Source: Larkinella arboricola | Lineage (GTDB): Bacteria; Bacteroidota; Bacteroidia; Cytophagales; Spirosomataceae | Reading direction: 5' to 3' | NCBI RefSeq assembly: GCF_003259745.1 | Contig: NZ_QLMC01000005.1 | Span: 620,001 to 684,000 of the forward strand | DNA length: 64,000 nucleotides | Notes under the pieces: model-generated | What the model saw: only the letters and a program-made list of their open reading frames with translations | The model's database searches: none | Told to the model about the DNA's origin: nothing | Translations under genes and position numbers: made by a program | Shown here: positions 54,528 to 63,077 of the stretch, in pieces | Layout of the letters: every line of letters starts with the position of its first letter | Position numbering within the stretch: position 1 is the first letter of the stretch

Positions 54528-55322
54528 TCAGACGGCCACCGGTGCTTTGATGGCCGGATAGGGGTCGTAGTTTTCCAGTTTGAAATCCTCGTATTTAAAA
54601 TCAAAAATTGACTTCACATCCGGGTTGAGCCGCATGGTGGGCAGCGCACGCGGTTCGCGGGACAGTTGCAGGTTAACCTGATCGAGGTGATTCAGGTACA
54701 GGTGCGTGTCGCCACCCGTCCAGATAAACTCGTGGGGTTCGTAACCGCATTCCTGCGCGATCATCATCGTCAGCAGCGCGTACGAAGCAATGTTGAACGG
54801 AACGCCCAGAAACACGTCGGCGCTGCGCTGGTACAATTGGCAGGACAGACGGTTTTCGGCTACGTAGAACTGAAACAGCGCGTGGCAGGGCGGCAGGGCC
54901 ATGTTGGGAACATCTGCCGGATTCCAGGCCGAAACAATCATCCGGCGCGAGTCCGGGCGGTATTTCAACTGCTTCAGAACATCCTGCAACTGGTCGATGA
55001 CCTGTCCGTTCGGACCTTCCCAGCTACGCCATTGCTTCCCGTACACCGGTCCGAGTTCACCGTTCTCATCGGCCCACTCATCCCAGATTCGAACGCCGTG
55101 TTCGCTCAGGTACCGGATGTTGGTGTCGCCCTTGATAAACCACAGCAATTCATGGATGACCGACTTGAGGTGTATTTTTTTCGTTGTAACGAGGGGGAAG
55201 CCTTCCTGTAAATCAAACCGCATCTGATAGCCGAAAACACTGATGGTGCCGGTTCCGGTGCGGTCGGTCTTTTGGGTGCCATTCGCCAGAATATGACGGA
55301 GCAAATCGTGGTAGTGTTTCAT
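54528..55322 (-). CDS. thyA: Thymidylate synthase
   Basis: A 264-residue folate-dependent enzyme making dTMP from dUMP, the same length as the E. coli protein. The catalytic Cys is in [13 protein letters not shown], the phosphate-binding Arg pair in [13 protein letters not shown], and [12 protein letters not shown] binds dUMP. The start [15 protein letters not shown] is typical. Housekeeping gene. Confidence 0.97.
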   Translation of the reverse strand: MKHYHDLLRHILANGTQKTDRTGTGTISVFGYQMRFDLQEGFPLVTTKKIHLKSVIHELLWFIKGDTNIRYLSEHGVRIWDEWADENGELGPVYGKQWRSWEGPNGQVIDQLQDVLKQLKYRPDSRRMIVSAWNPADVPNMALPPCHALFQFYVAENRLSCQLYQRSADVFLGVPFNIASYALLTMMIAQECGYEPHEFIWTGGDTHLYLNHLDQVNLQLSREPRALPTMRLNPDVKSIFDFKYEDFKLENYDPYPAIKAPVAV

Positions 55323-55355
55323 AACGCCAAAATAACAAAACGCTTTTAGACAAAA

Positions 55356-55410
55356 GACAAGAGAGGAAAGAAAAAAGACGCACGCGGGTCCTTTTCTTTC
55401 CTCTCTTGTC
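55356..55410. repeat. Intergenic inverted repeat (19-bp perfect arms)
   Basis: Arms 55356-55374 (gacaagagaggaaagaaaa) and 55392-55410 are exact complements with a 17-nt loop. It lies between thyA and the OsmC gene, both minus strand. The near-purine arm consists of stuttered gagagga/gaaagaa words, like the other elements in the window. Confidence 0.9.
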
Positions 55411-55427
55411 GGACTTCTTTTTTCGTA

Positions 55428-55895
55428 TTAAACCGGTTTTTCAATCGTCAGGGAATACGTGATGCTGGCCGTGGGGCGGAGCTGGGCCGTGGCCGAGCAG
55501 TATTTGTCCATCGACAGATCAATGGCCCGGCGCGCTTTGTCTTCGTCCAGATTACCCTTCAGAATGTAGTGCAGGTGAATGGTATGGAAGGGCGCGGGCG
55601 TGGCATCGGCGGGGCGCTGGCCTTCGACGGTGATACGGAAATCTTCGATCACCTGACGCTGCTTCTTCAGAATCAGAATCACATCAATGGCGCTGCATCC
55701 GGCCAGCCCCATCAGGAGCATTTCCATCGGACGTGCACCGGCGTTATGACCGCCAATGTCAACCGCCCCGTCGATGTGAACAGGAACGTCGGAAACACCG
55801 GTTGCCTCGAAGTGGAACGCATCATCCACGCGGTTCAGCTCCACTTTCATGGTTTTTGTTGCGGGAGAAACGGTATTGGGTTGCTCACTTAGCAT
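55428..55895 (-). CDS. OsmC-family peroxiredoxin
   Basis: A 155-residue OsmC/YhfA-like protein. Two conserved cysteines are visible: LAGCSAIDVI (Cys about 72) and DKYCSATAQL (Cys about 133). Such proteins reduce organic hydroperoxides or have unknown thiol roles. The start at 55895 adds a short polar leader before the family fold; an internal Met at residue 16 (MKVELNR) is an alternative start. Confidence 0.9.
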   Translation of the reverse strand: MLSEQPNTVSPATKTMKVELNRVDDAFHFEATGVSDVPVHIDGAVDIGGHNAGARPMEMLLMGLAGCSAIDVILILKKQRQVIEDFRITVEGQRPADATPAPFHTIHLHYILKGNLDEDKARRAIDLSMDKYCSATAQLRPTASITYSLTIEKPV

Positions 55896-55985
55896 AGTTT
55901 TTTCGTTATGGATATACGTAGTGGGTGCAAAATTGCTTGTTTCTCATAAATTACGTAATTTCACCTGAATAAATTCCTGACAATC

Positions 55986-56321
55986 ATGTCGGACAAGCTA
56001 TTTGACGTAAAAAACGACAGGCGACTCAGCATGTATCTATACCGCGCCGGATTCGGTTTCTGGCTGCTGTATATCGTGATGGGCGCCCGTTTCATGCAGC
56101 AGGTAAGTATCTACCGGACCGACTGTGCAATCTTCTCTTTTTTTCTGATGGTGGTGGCGCTGTCGGCGTCGATGTATTACGATTATCACCACCATCCCGC
56201 CGAATTTGAACAGAAAAAGAAGTGGCTGATTGCCATGTATCTGGTGCTGGCCGGTCTTGTCTACATTTTTATTTTCCGCAAAGAGCCGCTGGATGTGTCC
56301 CAGTTGCTGCCCCGGTTTTAG
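55986..56321 (+). CDS. Hypothetical three-helix membrane protein
   Basis: A 111-residue protein with three hydrophobic segments (GFWLLYIVMGARF, CAIFSFFLMVVALSASMYY, WLIAMYLVLAGLVYIFIF) and no recognised domain. Its 3' end overlaps the convergent siroheme gene by 4 bp. Function unknown. Confidence 0.7.
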   Translation: MSDKLFDVKNDRRLSMYLYRAGFGFWLLYIVMGARFMQQVSIYRTDCAIFSFFLMVVALSASMYYDYHHHPAEFEQKKKWLIAMYLVLAGLVYIFIFRKEPLDVSQLLPRF

Positions 56322-56887
56322 GATTTCATCACCTTCGTAATTTCATTCAGCCGCTCAAGCTTTTCCTGAAAATCGCCCTTCAGCCGGTTTCGAATGGTTT
56401 GCAGGTTGTCCAGCGTGGCCTGTAACGAATCGGGCAGAATTTCTTCCAGCACTTCCCGAAACCGTTTGGCGAACGTCGGCGATTTTCCGTTCGTCGAAAT
56501 GGCAATCTTCAAATCCCCTTTCCTGACGACCGAACTCAGGTAAAAATCGCACAGATCGGGCGTGTCGGCCACGTTGACCAGAATCCGGTGGCTTTTGCAA
56601 TCGGTCTGAATCTGTGCGTTGACGGCTTTGTCGTTGGTGGCCCCAATGACCAGATCGTTATTTTCCAGATAGCGGGTTGAATACCGGTCGTACACCAGTT
56701 GAAGGTTGGGGTGCTGTTCGGCCAGCGTACGGATTTCTTCGCGGATTTCGGGGGCAACCAGCGTGATGGGGGCATTCGGGCCGTTGGACAGCAGGGCCGT
56801 CACTTTTTCCAGACCCACGTATCCACCGCCAACAACCAGCGTTCGCAGGTTTTCAATTTTCAGGAAAATAGGGAAGAGGGTGTTCAT
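56318..56887 (-). CDS. Precorrin-2 dehydrogenase/sirohydrochlorin ferrochelatase (CysG-N/Met8 type)
   Basis: A 189-residue protein for the last steps of siroheme synthesis: NAD-dependent oxidation of precorrin-2 and iron insertion. The Rossmann loop VVGGGYVG is at residues 18-25, then NVADTPDLCDFYL with the catalytic-type Asp region and AISTNGKSP. It lies at the end of the sulfate-assimilation cluster, after the SUMT gene, and supplies siroheme to the neighbouring sulfite reductase. Confidence 0.93.
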   Translation of the reverse strand: MNTLFPIFLKIENLRTLVVGGGYVGLEKVTALLSNGPNAPITLVAPEIREEIRTLAEQHPNLQLVYDRYSTRYLENNDLVIGATNDKAVNAQIQTDCKSHRILVNVADTPDLCDFYLSSVVRKGDLKIAISTNGKSPTFAKRFREVLEEILPDSLQATLDNLQTIRNRLKGDFQEKLERLNEITKVMKS

Positions 56888-56987
56888 CGTCCGGGGTTGG
56901 TTGGGGCAACGTCTGCTGAAACAGATTGGGCGGATAAACAGCCAATCCCGTTCTATCCGCCCAATTTATTCTTTTCTATTGGATTAC

Positions 56988-57737
56988 TTAGTGGTTTGCG
57001 ATGGCCTGCTGTAAATCGGCCAGTTGCAAATCCCGCAGCCGGGCTACTTCGCCCACCACGATGATGGCCGGAGAGCCGATTTTTGCCGTAGCGACCTGTT
57101 CAACGATGTTTGAAACCGTTCCGGTAACCACCTGCTCGTCCGTCAGCGAACCGTTCTGGATGATGGCAACCGGAAGGTCTGCCTTGCCAGAGTCGCCAAA
57201 AACCGTCATGATTTCGGCCAGTTTGTGCATACCCATCAAAACCACCACCGTAGCCGTCGATTGAGCCGCCAGATGCAGATCGTTCGAGAGGTGGCCGGTT
57301 TTGGTTGTGCCGGTAACTACCCAGAAACTTTCGCTCACACCGCGGGTGGTTAGGGGGATACCCGCCAGCGCCGGAACCGAGTAACTGCTCGACAAACCGG
57401 GAATGACTTCTGTTTCAATACCGTATTGCCGGGCGTATTCCATCTCTTCGTAACCGCGTCCGAAAATAAACGAGTCTCCGCCTTTCAGGCGAACCACGTG
57501 GCCGTACTGCTGCGCGTAATGCACAATCAGCGGGTTAATTTCTTCCTGCGTACACGAATATTCATTGATCCGTTTGCCCACATAAACCTTGAGGGCATCC
57601 GGTTTGCAATAGTCCAGTAAATCGGGGTGTACCAGCGCGTCGTACATCACGACATCGGCCTGTTGCAAGGCTTTCACCCCTTTAAGCGTAATCAATTCCG
57701 GATCGCCGGGACCCGCACCCACCAAGGTTAATTTCAT
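56988..57737 (-). CDS. cobA: Uroporphyrinogen-III C-methyltransferase (SUMT)
   Basis: A 249-residue SAM-dependent enzyme that methylates uroporphyrinogen III to precorrin-2. The N-terminal SAM signature VGAGPGDPELITLKG is at about residues 6-20, then YVGKR and VVRLKGGDSFIFGRG, and MGMHK. I chose ATG 57737 (MKLTLVGAGPGD); a TTG two codons upstream is less likely. Together with the next gene it makes siroheme for sulfite reduction. Confidence 0.95.
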   Translation of the reverse strand: MKLTLVGAGPGDPELITLKGVKALQQADVVMYDALVHPDLLDYCKPDALKVYVGKRINEYSCTQEEINPLIVHYAQQYGHVVRLKGGDSFIFGRGYEEMEYARQYGIETEVIPGLSSSYSVPALAGIPLTTRGVSESFWVVTGTTKTGHLSNDLHLAAQSTATVVVLMGMHKLAEIMTVFGDSGKADLPVAIIQNGSLTDEQVVTGTVSNIVEQVATAKIGSPAIIVVGEVARLRDLQLADLQQAIANH

Positions 57738-57765
57738 TTTCAATGCGTTAAGAACAAAGAGGTAT

Positions 57766-57823
57766 GAGTTAAGAATGAAGAGTTAAATGCGTCAGCCAAC
57801 TCATAATTCTTCATTCTTAACTC
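57766..57823. repeat. Intergenic inverted repeat
   Basis: Arms 57766-57781 (gagttaagaatgaaga) and 57808-57823 are perfect complements over 16 bp and continue inward past one mismatch. Flanking partial copies (aagaacaaagaggtatga, ctcctcattctt) extend the stutter. It separates the sulfite reductase gene from cobA on the minus strand. Confidence 0.88.
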
Positions 57824-57834
57824 CTCATTCTTTT

Positions 57835-59973
57835 TTAGCTGTCTTTTGCGATTACTAATTCCTGAAGTTGCGGCAGGCCGTTCTGCTCAATGTGACGCTC
57901 ACGATAGGCTCTTACTTGCTCCACAAAGTCGGTGGCTTTCGCAATGAACGACTGCGCAAATTCTTCCGTCGGCTCGTTCTTGTTGATGCTGAAAACCAGC
58001 GCTTTGAAGTCACCTTCCTGTTCGTGGAAACCGTCGCCCAGGAAGTTTTTGTCGAAGTCGCTGACAACACCGTGCTGGGTATTGGTATTAATGTCTTTCA
58101 TCATCAGAGCACCTTTTGCACCGGTAATCAGCACGTTGTAAGCGTGATAGATAGCATCGGCCCAGCGGCTTTCGGCGTAGGCTTCCTGCGCCCAGCTTAA
58201 CTTGTCGGTTGCTTCGGTCAGGGTGGTAGCAACCAGGTCGATTACCACACCGGCACACTCGCCAATCCCGATTTCGGTCACAAATTGCTCGGTATGATCC
58301 CAGTCCGTATAATCCTCCTGCGACAGCGTTTTCAGATCGGCCAGCGGTTTCAGTAGGGTATAGAAGTAGTTTTTGCCTTGCCGGGCGTAGTAATCGCTGT
58401 AATATTCGCCGTCAAATGCGTTGGCATCGTAATCGTTCAACAACGTCCGCAGTGCTTCGGGACCCCGTTTGGTCGGCACTTTAACAACTTTATCGCCAAA
58501 CAGTCCTTCACCTTTGCCATTGAAACCGCCCCCGAGCAGCACTTGCAGCGCCGGGATAACGTACGCGCCGTTCTTCACCGAACTGCTGTGAAAACCGATG
58601 TTGGCCACCGAGTGCTGACCGCAACCGTTCATACAGCCCGAAATCTTGATTTTGATATCGTTGTTATGAATCAGGTCCGGAAACTCGGCGGTCATCATTT
58701 TTTCGAGGGCCCGCGTAATGCCGTAGCTGCTCGAAATAGCGAGGTTACAGGTATCCGTACCGGGACAGGTTGTAATGTCGGCGGCTGAATCGAATCCCGG
58801 TTTGGCCAGTTCGAGCGCATCGAGTCCGGCAAATAAAGCGGGCAGATTTTCCGGTTTCACAAACCGCAGCAGATAACCCTGGTTAACCGTTACCCGGATG
58901 TCGTCACCGGCGTATTGTTTCACCAGACCCGCCAGGGCACGAGCTTTGTCCGAGTGCATATCGCCCAGCAGGACCCGCAGCTGAACGGCGTACCAGCCTT
59001 TTTGCTTCTGCTCGAAAACGTTGGTTTTCAGCCAGGCTTGATAGCGTTCGTCGGTTGACAGTTCCGCGGGATTGATGGAGCTGGAAGCTTCCAGAGGAAT
59101 GTTTTCGGAACCCGGACGCGTATCAATAGCGTAGGTTTTATGCTTCAGGGCCAGCCGTTCTTCTTCCACCCGGCGCAGCAGTTCTTCCAGACCGATGTCC
59201 TGCAACAGGAACTTCATCCGGGCTTTGTGCCGACGGGTCCGTTCGCCGTAGCGGTCGAAAACGCGAATCACGCCTTCGATGAACGGGATCACCTTATCTT
59301 CTTCCAGAAATTCGTACGCGGTTTCGGCCATGTAGGGCTGGGCGCCCAGACCACCACCAACCATTACTTTAAAGCCGCGCTTGCCTTCCTGAACGCGGGG
59401 AACCAGTCCCACGTCGTGCATATAGCCGTACGCGTTATCTTTTTCGCTCGACGACAGGGAAATTTTAAACTTCCGGCCCATCTCCTGGCAAATCGGGTTG
59501 CGCAGCAGGTAGTCGAAAATGGCGTAAGCGTAGGGGGTAATATCAAACGGCTCGTCGGGATCAATACCGGCTTTGGCCGAACCCGTTACGTTCCGGACGG
59601 TATTGCCGCAGGCTTCCCGCAGCGTAATGCTGGCGTCTTCCAGATCGGCCCAGAGCTGGGGCGTATCGGCCAGCTTGACAAAGTGTAATTGAATATCCTG
59701 CCGGGTGGTTGCGTGCAGGTTACCCGTGGCGTATTTATCGGAAATGTCAGCAATTCGGATGAGTTGGTCGGCGGTAATGCGACCGTGGGGCAGCTTGATG
59801 CGAATCATCTGCACCCCGGGCTGGCGTTGTCCGTAAACCCCGCGCGACAACCGGTATTTGCGGAAATGCTCTTCGGTCATTTCGCCCTCCCGGAATACGC
59901 CGATTTTATTTTCCAGGTTCAGAATGTCGCGTTTGGCAACCGCACTAACGTTATCGGTGAATTGAACAGACAT
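57835..59973 (-). CDS. Assimilatory sulfite/nitrite reductase with HEPN-like C-terminal domain
   Basis: A 712-residue siroheme enzyme. The N-terminal two-thirds is the standard duplicated reductase: MIRIKLPHGRITADQL, TTRQDIQLHF, GNTVRNV, then the Fe4S4-siroheme cysteines in TCPGTDTC and GCMNGCGQ. The last ~135 residues (from about 573) do not belong to the reductase fold; the helical stretch KLSWAQEAYAESRWADAIYH matches HEPN-like domains. The gene context (cysH, cysD, cysN, siroheme synthesis) says sulfite, six-electron reduction to sulfide. The tail's job is unknown. Confidence 0.92.
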   Translation of the reverse strand: MSVQFTDNVSAVAKRDILNLENKIGVFREGEMTEEHFRKYRLSRGVYGQRQPGVQMIRIKLPHGRITADQLIRIADISDKYATGNLHATTRQDIQLHFVKLADTPQLWADLEDASITLREACGNTVRNVTGSAKAGIDPDEPFDITPYAYAIFDYLLRNPICQEMGRKFKISLSSSEKDNAYGYMHDVGLVPRVQEGKRGFKVMVGGGLGAQPYMAETAYEFLEEDKVIPFIEGVIRVFDRYGERTRRHKARMKFLLQDIGLEELLRRVEEERLALKHKTYAIDTRPGSENIPLEASSSINPAELSTDERYQAWLKTNVFEQKQKGWYAVQLRVLLGDMHSDKARALAGLVKQYAGDDIRVTVNQGYLLRFVKPENLPALFAGLDALELAKPGFDSAADITTCPGTDTCNLAISSSYGITRALEKMMTAEFPDLIHNNDIKIKISGCMNGCGQHSVANIGFHSSSVKNGAYVIPALQVLLGGGFNGKGEGLFGDKVVKVPTKRGPEALRTLLNDYDANAFDGEYYSDYYARQGKNYFYTLLKPLADLKTLSQEDYTDWDHTEQFVTEIGIGECAGVVIDLVATTLTEATDKLSWAQEAYAESRWADAIYHAYNVLITGAKGALMMKDINTNTQHGVVSDFDKNFLGDGFHEQEGDFKALVFSINKNEPTEEFAQSFIAKATDFVEQVRAYRERHIEQNGLPQLQELVIAKDS

Positions 59974-60074
59974 AATATAGAGGCTTTAGTGAGATAGTCG
60001 ATAGAATTGAAAGAGTAATCTTTAGAATAAAAGGCCGGTGTCAGTTCCGGCACGGTTGGGGTATGGTTTACATA

Positions 60075-60082
60075 CAAATGTA
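60075..60082 (-). promoter_or_regulatory. Candidate -7 box for sulfite reductase gene
   Basis: TACATTTG on the minus strand is an exact TAnnTTTG match about 100 nt upstream of the reductase ATG. No TTG is placed for a -33 box, so activation by a regulator is possible. Confidence 0.4.
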
Positions 60083-60200
60083 CTTCTTTATGAGTTCCTG
60101 AATTCGCTTCAGCAGGCTTACTTTTTATTATTGGTTATAACATTTGGTTATGAATTATGTTTAACGCTCGTTATTGAAAAGAAGCCTATCTAACAATGCA

Positions 60201-60231
60201 AAACGGCCCTTACTAGTGAGCAGGGCCGTTT
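60201..60231. terminator. Hairpin terminator after cysN
   Basis: A 10-bp stem (aaacggccct and complement) with an 11-nt loop, 20 nt past the cysN stop; short U-rich flank on both strands. It separates cysN from the sulfite reductase promoter region. Confidence 0.75.
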
Positions 60232-60250
60232 TTATGAATAAAAAAGAAGG

Positions 60251-61504
60251 TTATTCCGCTTCGCTTTGCAGCATCAGGGCACCAACGGTAACATTAGAGG
60301 TTTCATCGATTAAAATGGCTCCGCCGTTAACCCGGTTTTTGGCATAGGGGTCGAAGCTGATGGGTTTCGCCGTTTTGATGATTACTTTGGCCACATCGTT
60401 CAGTTTCAGTTCTTCAACGTCGCCGTTCTCTTCGTACGTATTGACATTCAACTGGTAAACGATCTCACGGATGGCGCACCGAGTCCGGAACGTGCCGTGC
60501 TGCAACGTATACTTGTTTCCAACTTTGAGGGCCTTGGCGTCCATCCAGCACAGCATCGCTTCGACGTTTTGACTCACAAGCGGCTGGTTGTCGGTTTTGA
60601 CGATCAGGTTACCCCGGCTAATGTCCACGTCGTCGGCCAGGTGCAGCACAACCGACATGGGAGCAAAAGCTTCGTCGTAGTGCGTTTCGGCGATTTCGAT
60701 GGCGTCGATGGTAGAAGTTTCGCCGGTCGGCAGAACCGTCACGGCGTCGCCTTTCCGGAAAATACCGCTGGTGATTTTACCGGCATACCCCCGGTAATCG
60801 TGCAATTCAGCGGTTTGCGGCCGAATGACGTACTGCACCGGGAACCGGGCGTCGGTCAGGTTTTCGTCCTGGTCAAGCACCACGGTTTCGAGGTGGCTGA
60901 GCAGCGGTTCACCCTCAAACCAGGGCATATTGACCGACTTATCCACCACGTTGTCGCCGTTCAGGGCGCTCAGCGGAATGTAGGTGACCTCGCTGAAATT
61001 CAGCTTTTGAGCCAGATCGTTGTAGTGAATGCAGATATTGGAAAAGACGTCCTGCGAGTAATCGACCAGATCCATTTTGTTGACGGCCACCACAATGTGC
61101 GGAATACCGAGTAGCGACGCGATCAGCGAATGCCGACGGGTTTGCTCCACTACACCATGACGGGCGTCGATAAGCACCACCGCCAACTGACAGTTCGATG
61201 CACCCGTCACCATGTTGCGGGTATACTGAATGTGGCCCGGTGCGTCAACAATGATAAACTTGCGCTGGGGCGTCTGAAAATACCGGTATGCCACATCGAT
61301 GGTAATGCCCTGTTCGCGTTCGGAGCGCAGGCCATCGGTCAGCAGGGCCAGGTCAATTTCGCCTTCGTCACGGCTTTTGCTGGCGCGTTCGATGGCTTCG
61401 AGCTGGTCGGCCAGAATGGATTTGGAATCATATAACAGGCGGCCGATGAGTGTGCTTTTGCCGTCATCGACGCTCCCTGCGGTAATAAATCGGAGAAGGT
61501 CCAT
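60251..61504 (-). CDS. cysN: Sulfate adenylyltransferase subunit 1 (GTPase)
   Basis: A 417-residue EF-Tu-like GTPase that drives APS synthesis by CysD. G1 loop GSVDDGKSTL, G3 DAPGHIQYTRNM and G4 NKMD are intact. No fused APS kinase (CysC) domain is present, and the length is near the lower end of CysN. Its ATG lies two bases after the stop of a hepT remnant, so translation may be coupled to, or started within, that remnant. Confidence 0.96.
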   Translation of the reverse strand: MDLLRFITAGSVDDGKSTLIGRLLYDSKSILADQLEAIERASKSRDEGEIDLALLTDGLRSEREQGITIDVAYRYFQTPQRKFIIVDAPGHIQYTRNMVTGASNCQLAVVLIDARHGVVEQTRRHSLIASLLGIPHIVVAVNKMDLVDYSQDVFSNICIHYNDLAQKLNFSEVTYIPLSALNGDNVVDKSVNMPWFEGEPLLSHLETVVLDQDENLTDARFPVQYVIRPQTAELHDYRGYAGKITSGIFRKGDAVTVLPTGETSTIDAIEIAETHYDEAFAPMSVVLHLADDVDISRGNLIVKTDNQPLVSQNVEAMLCWMDAKALKVGNKYTLQHGTFRTRCAIREIVYQLNVNTYEENGDVEELKLNDVAKVIIKTAKPISFDPYAKNRVNGGAILIDETSNVTVGALMLQSEAE

Positions 61505-61506
61505 AA

Positions 61507-61754
61507 TTAAACAATTGTATCGAAATCAATGTGTTTGTAATACGTGCTGGCCTTGGATATCTGATACTCAGTCTGATCGAACACACCAGCTTTAAGCATT
61601 TCCCGAATAAGGTGTTCAAGCTGTTGCTGCAAGTGCGGCAAGCGATCCCGAATCGTTTCAAAAACAATCAGCTTATCAACACCAATATAGTCGTGGGCTA
61701 CAACGTTGCGGAACGCCTTGATCTGTTGCCAGGGAATAGAGCAGATCGTTTTTA
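61507..61754 (-). pseudogene. hepT: 5'-truncated HepT-like (HEPN/DUF86) toxin remnant
   Basis: In the minus frame that starts right after the MntA stop, ~80 codons encode the C-terminal part of a HepT toxin: IPWQQIKAFRNVVAHDYIGV with the HEPN RNase signature Arg-x4-His (RNVVAH), then LQQQLEHLIREMLKAG. The stop is TAA at 61509-61507. The N-terminal helices (~50-60 residues in full HepT) are absent, and there is no ATG, GTG or TTG before the R-x4-H motif. It is therefore probably a dead toxin, left beside its antitoxin between cysD and cysN. Confidence 0.75.
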
Positions 61755-62042
61755 CTACCGGGTCGCATACTTTACGTCTTTCATTGCCCTGTATAAAATG
61801 ATGGGCTCCGCAAATCGCTTCAGCATGACGTCGACCGGAATTTTTAAGTCCTGCTGTAACGTGTCTCTCAGTTGAATTACCTGCTGATAGGGAATATCCT
61901 CTTCGACCATTACGTCAATATCGTGAAAGGCTTCACCTCGGGCAAACGAGCCAAAAACGCCAATTCGGTTCAACTCAAAACGGTCAAAAATGCGGTTGGT
62001 TCGCAAATACAATTGAAACCGTTGAAAGTCGAAGGATTGCAT
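61755..62042 (-). CDS. mntA: MntA-like minimal nucleotidyltransferase antitoxin
   Basis: A 95-residue nucleotidyltransferase. The catalytic block FGSFARGEAFHDIDVMV shows Gly31-Ser32 and Asp41/Asp43. Known MntA proteins AMPylate the partner HepT toxin and are encoded directly upstream of hepT, as here. The gene is intact, while the toxin gene following it is truncated. It lies 17 nt after cysD on the same strand and is presumably cotranscribed with the sulfate genes. Confidence 0.85.
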   Translation of the reverse strand: MQSFDFQRFQLYLRTNRIFDRFELNRIGVFGSFARGEAFHDIDVMVEEDIPYQQVIQLRDTLQQDLKIPVDVMLKRFAEPIILYRAMKDVKYATR

Positions 62043-62059
62043 AGTGACTCTTTTTTACC

Positions 62060-62971
62060 TTAAAAATAGCCGCCTTTTTTCCGGTCTTCCATGGCCGCTT
62101 CCGACACCTGATCGTCGATCCGGGTTTCCCCCCGTTCGCTGATGCGGGTGGCCTGAATTTCGGCAATGGCGGTTTCGAGCGTATCGGCATCGGATTCAAC
62201 GGCGGCTGTGCAGGAAATGTCGCCTACCGTCCGGAAGCGCACTTTCCGTGTCACAATCTGGTCGGTTTCTTCCACCTGAATGACACCTTTGGCCGTGGCC
62301 AGGAGCTTGCCGTCGCGCAGAATCAGTTCGCGTTCGTGGGCAAAGTAGATGCTCGGCAGGGCGATGTTTTCGCGTTTGATGTAATTCCAGACATCCAGCT
62401 CGGTCCAGTTGGAAATCGGGAATACGCGGACGTTTTCGCCCTTATGGATTTTGCCGTTGTAGATGTTCCAGAGTTCGGGGCGTTGCAGTTTGGGGTCCCA
62501 GGAGCCGAATTCGTCGCGAACCGAGAACACCCGCTCCTTGGCACGGGCTTTTTCTTCGTCGCGTCGGGCGCCCCCGATGCAGGCATCAAACTCAAATTCT
62601 TCGATGGTGTCGAGCAGGGTGAACGTCTGCAAAGCGTTCCGGCTGGCGTTGCGGCCCGTCGGTTCCTTCAGTTTCTTTTCCCGGATGGTATCTTCCACGT
62701 AGCGGACAATCAGCTTCTCGCCCAGACTTTCGGCCAGCCAGTCGCGGAAGTCAAGCGCTTCCTGGAAGTTGTGGCCGGTGTCGATGTGCACAAGCGGGAA
62801 CGGGAATTTGCCGGGGCGGAAGGCTTTGCGGGCCAGATGGACCAGCGTAATGGAGTCTTTCCCGCCCGAAAACAGGAGCGCAGGCCGTTCGAACTGCCCG
62901 GCTACCTCGCGCATGATGTGAATCGCTTCCGATTCGAGTTGATCTAAATAATCAAGTTTGTAGGTACTCAT
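62060..62971 (-). CDS. cysD: Sulfate adenylyltransferase subunit 2
   Basis: A 303-residue PP-loop ATPase that makes APS from sulfate and ATP with CysN. The PP-loop LLFSGGKDSITL is near residues 32-43; HIDTGHNFQE and CIGGARRDEEKARAKER are family blocks, and the C-terminus ends DRKKGGYF as in other CysD. CysN normally follows directly; here a toxin-antitoxin remnant of about 550 bp intervenes. Confidence 0.97.
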   Translation of the reverse strand: MSTYKLDYLDQLESEAIHIMREVAGQFERPALLFSGGKDSITLVHLARKAFRPGKFPFPLVHIDTGHNFQEALDFRDWLAESLGEKLIVRYVEDTIREKKLKEPTGRNASRNALQTFTLLDTIEEFEFDACIGGARRDEEKARAKERVFSVRDEFGSWDPKLQRPELWNIYNGKIHKGENVRVFPISNWTELDVWNYIKRENIALPSIYFAHERELILRDGKLLATAKGVIQVEETDQIVTRKVRFRTVGDISCTAAVESDADTLETAIAEIQATRISERGETRIDDQVSEAAMEDRKKGGYF

Positions 62972-62995
62972 CGTATTCTCTGCTTACCTCTGCAA

Positions 62996-63057
62996 TTCTC
63001 CGCTTAGCTCCGCGAAACAACCTCTGGAATACTTATTTCGCAGAGTTAAGCGGAGAA
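62996..63057. repeat. Intergenic inverted repeat
   Basis: Arms 62996-63017 and 63036-63057 match at 20 of 22 positions (ttctccgcttag... with its complement); the two differences allow G-U pairs in RNA. Extra copies of tctgctta/ctccgctta flank it. It lies between cysH and cysD on the minus strand. Confidence 0.87.
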
Positions 63058-63077
63058 GGATGGAGTTTAGTAGAGGG

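Noticed and set aside
61464-61667. A separate short minus-strand gene overlapping the cysN start
   Set aside because: Its frame differs from the HepT-like frame, overlaps cysN, and its translation shows no family features.
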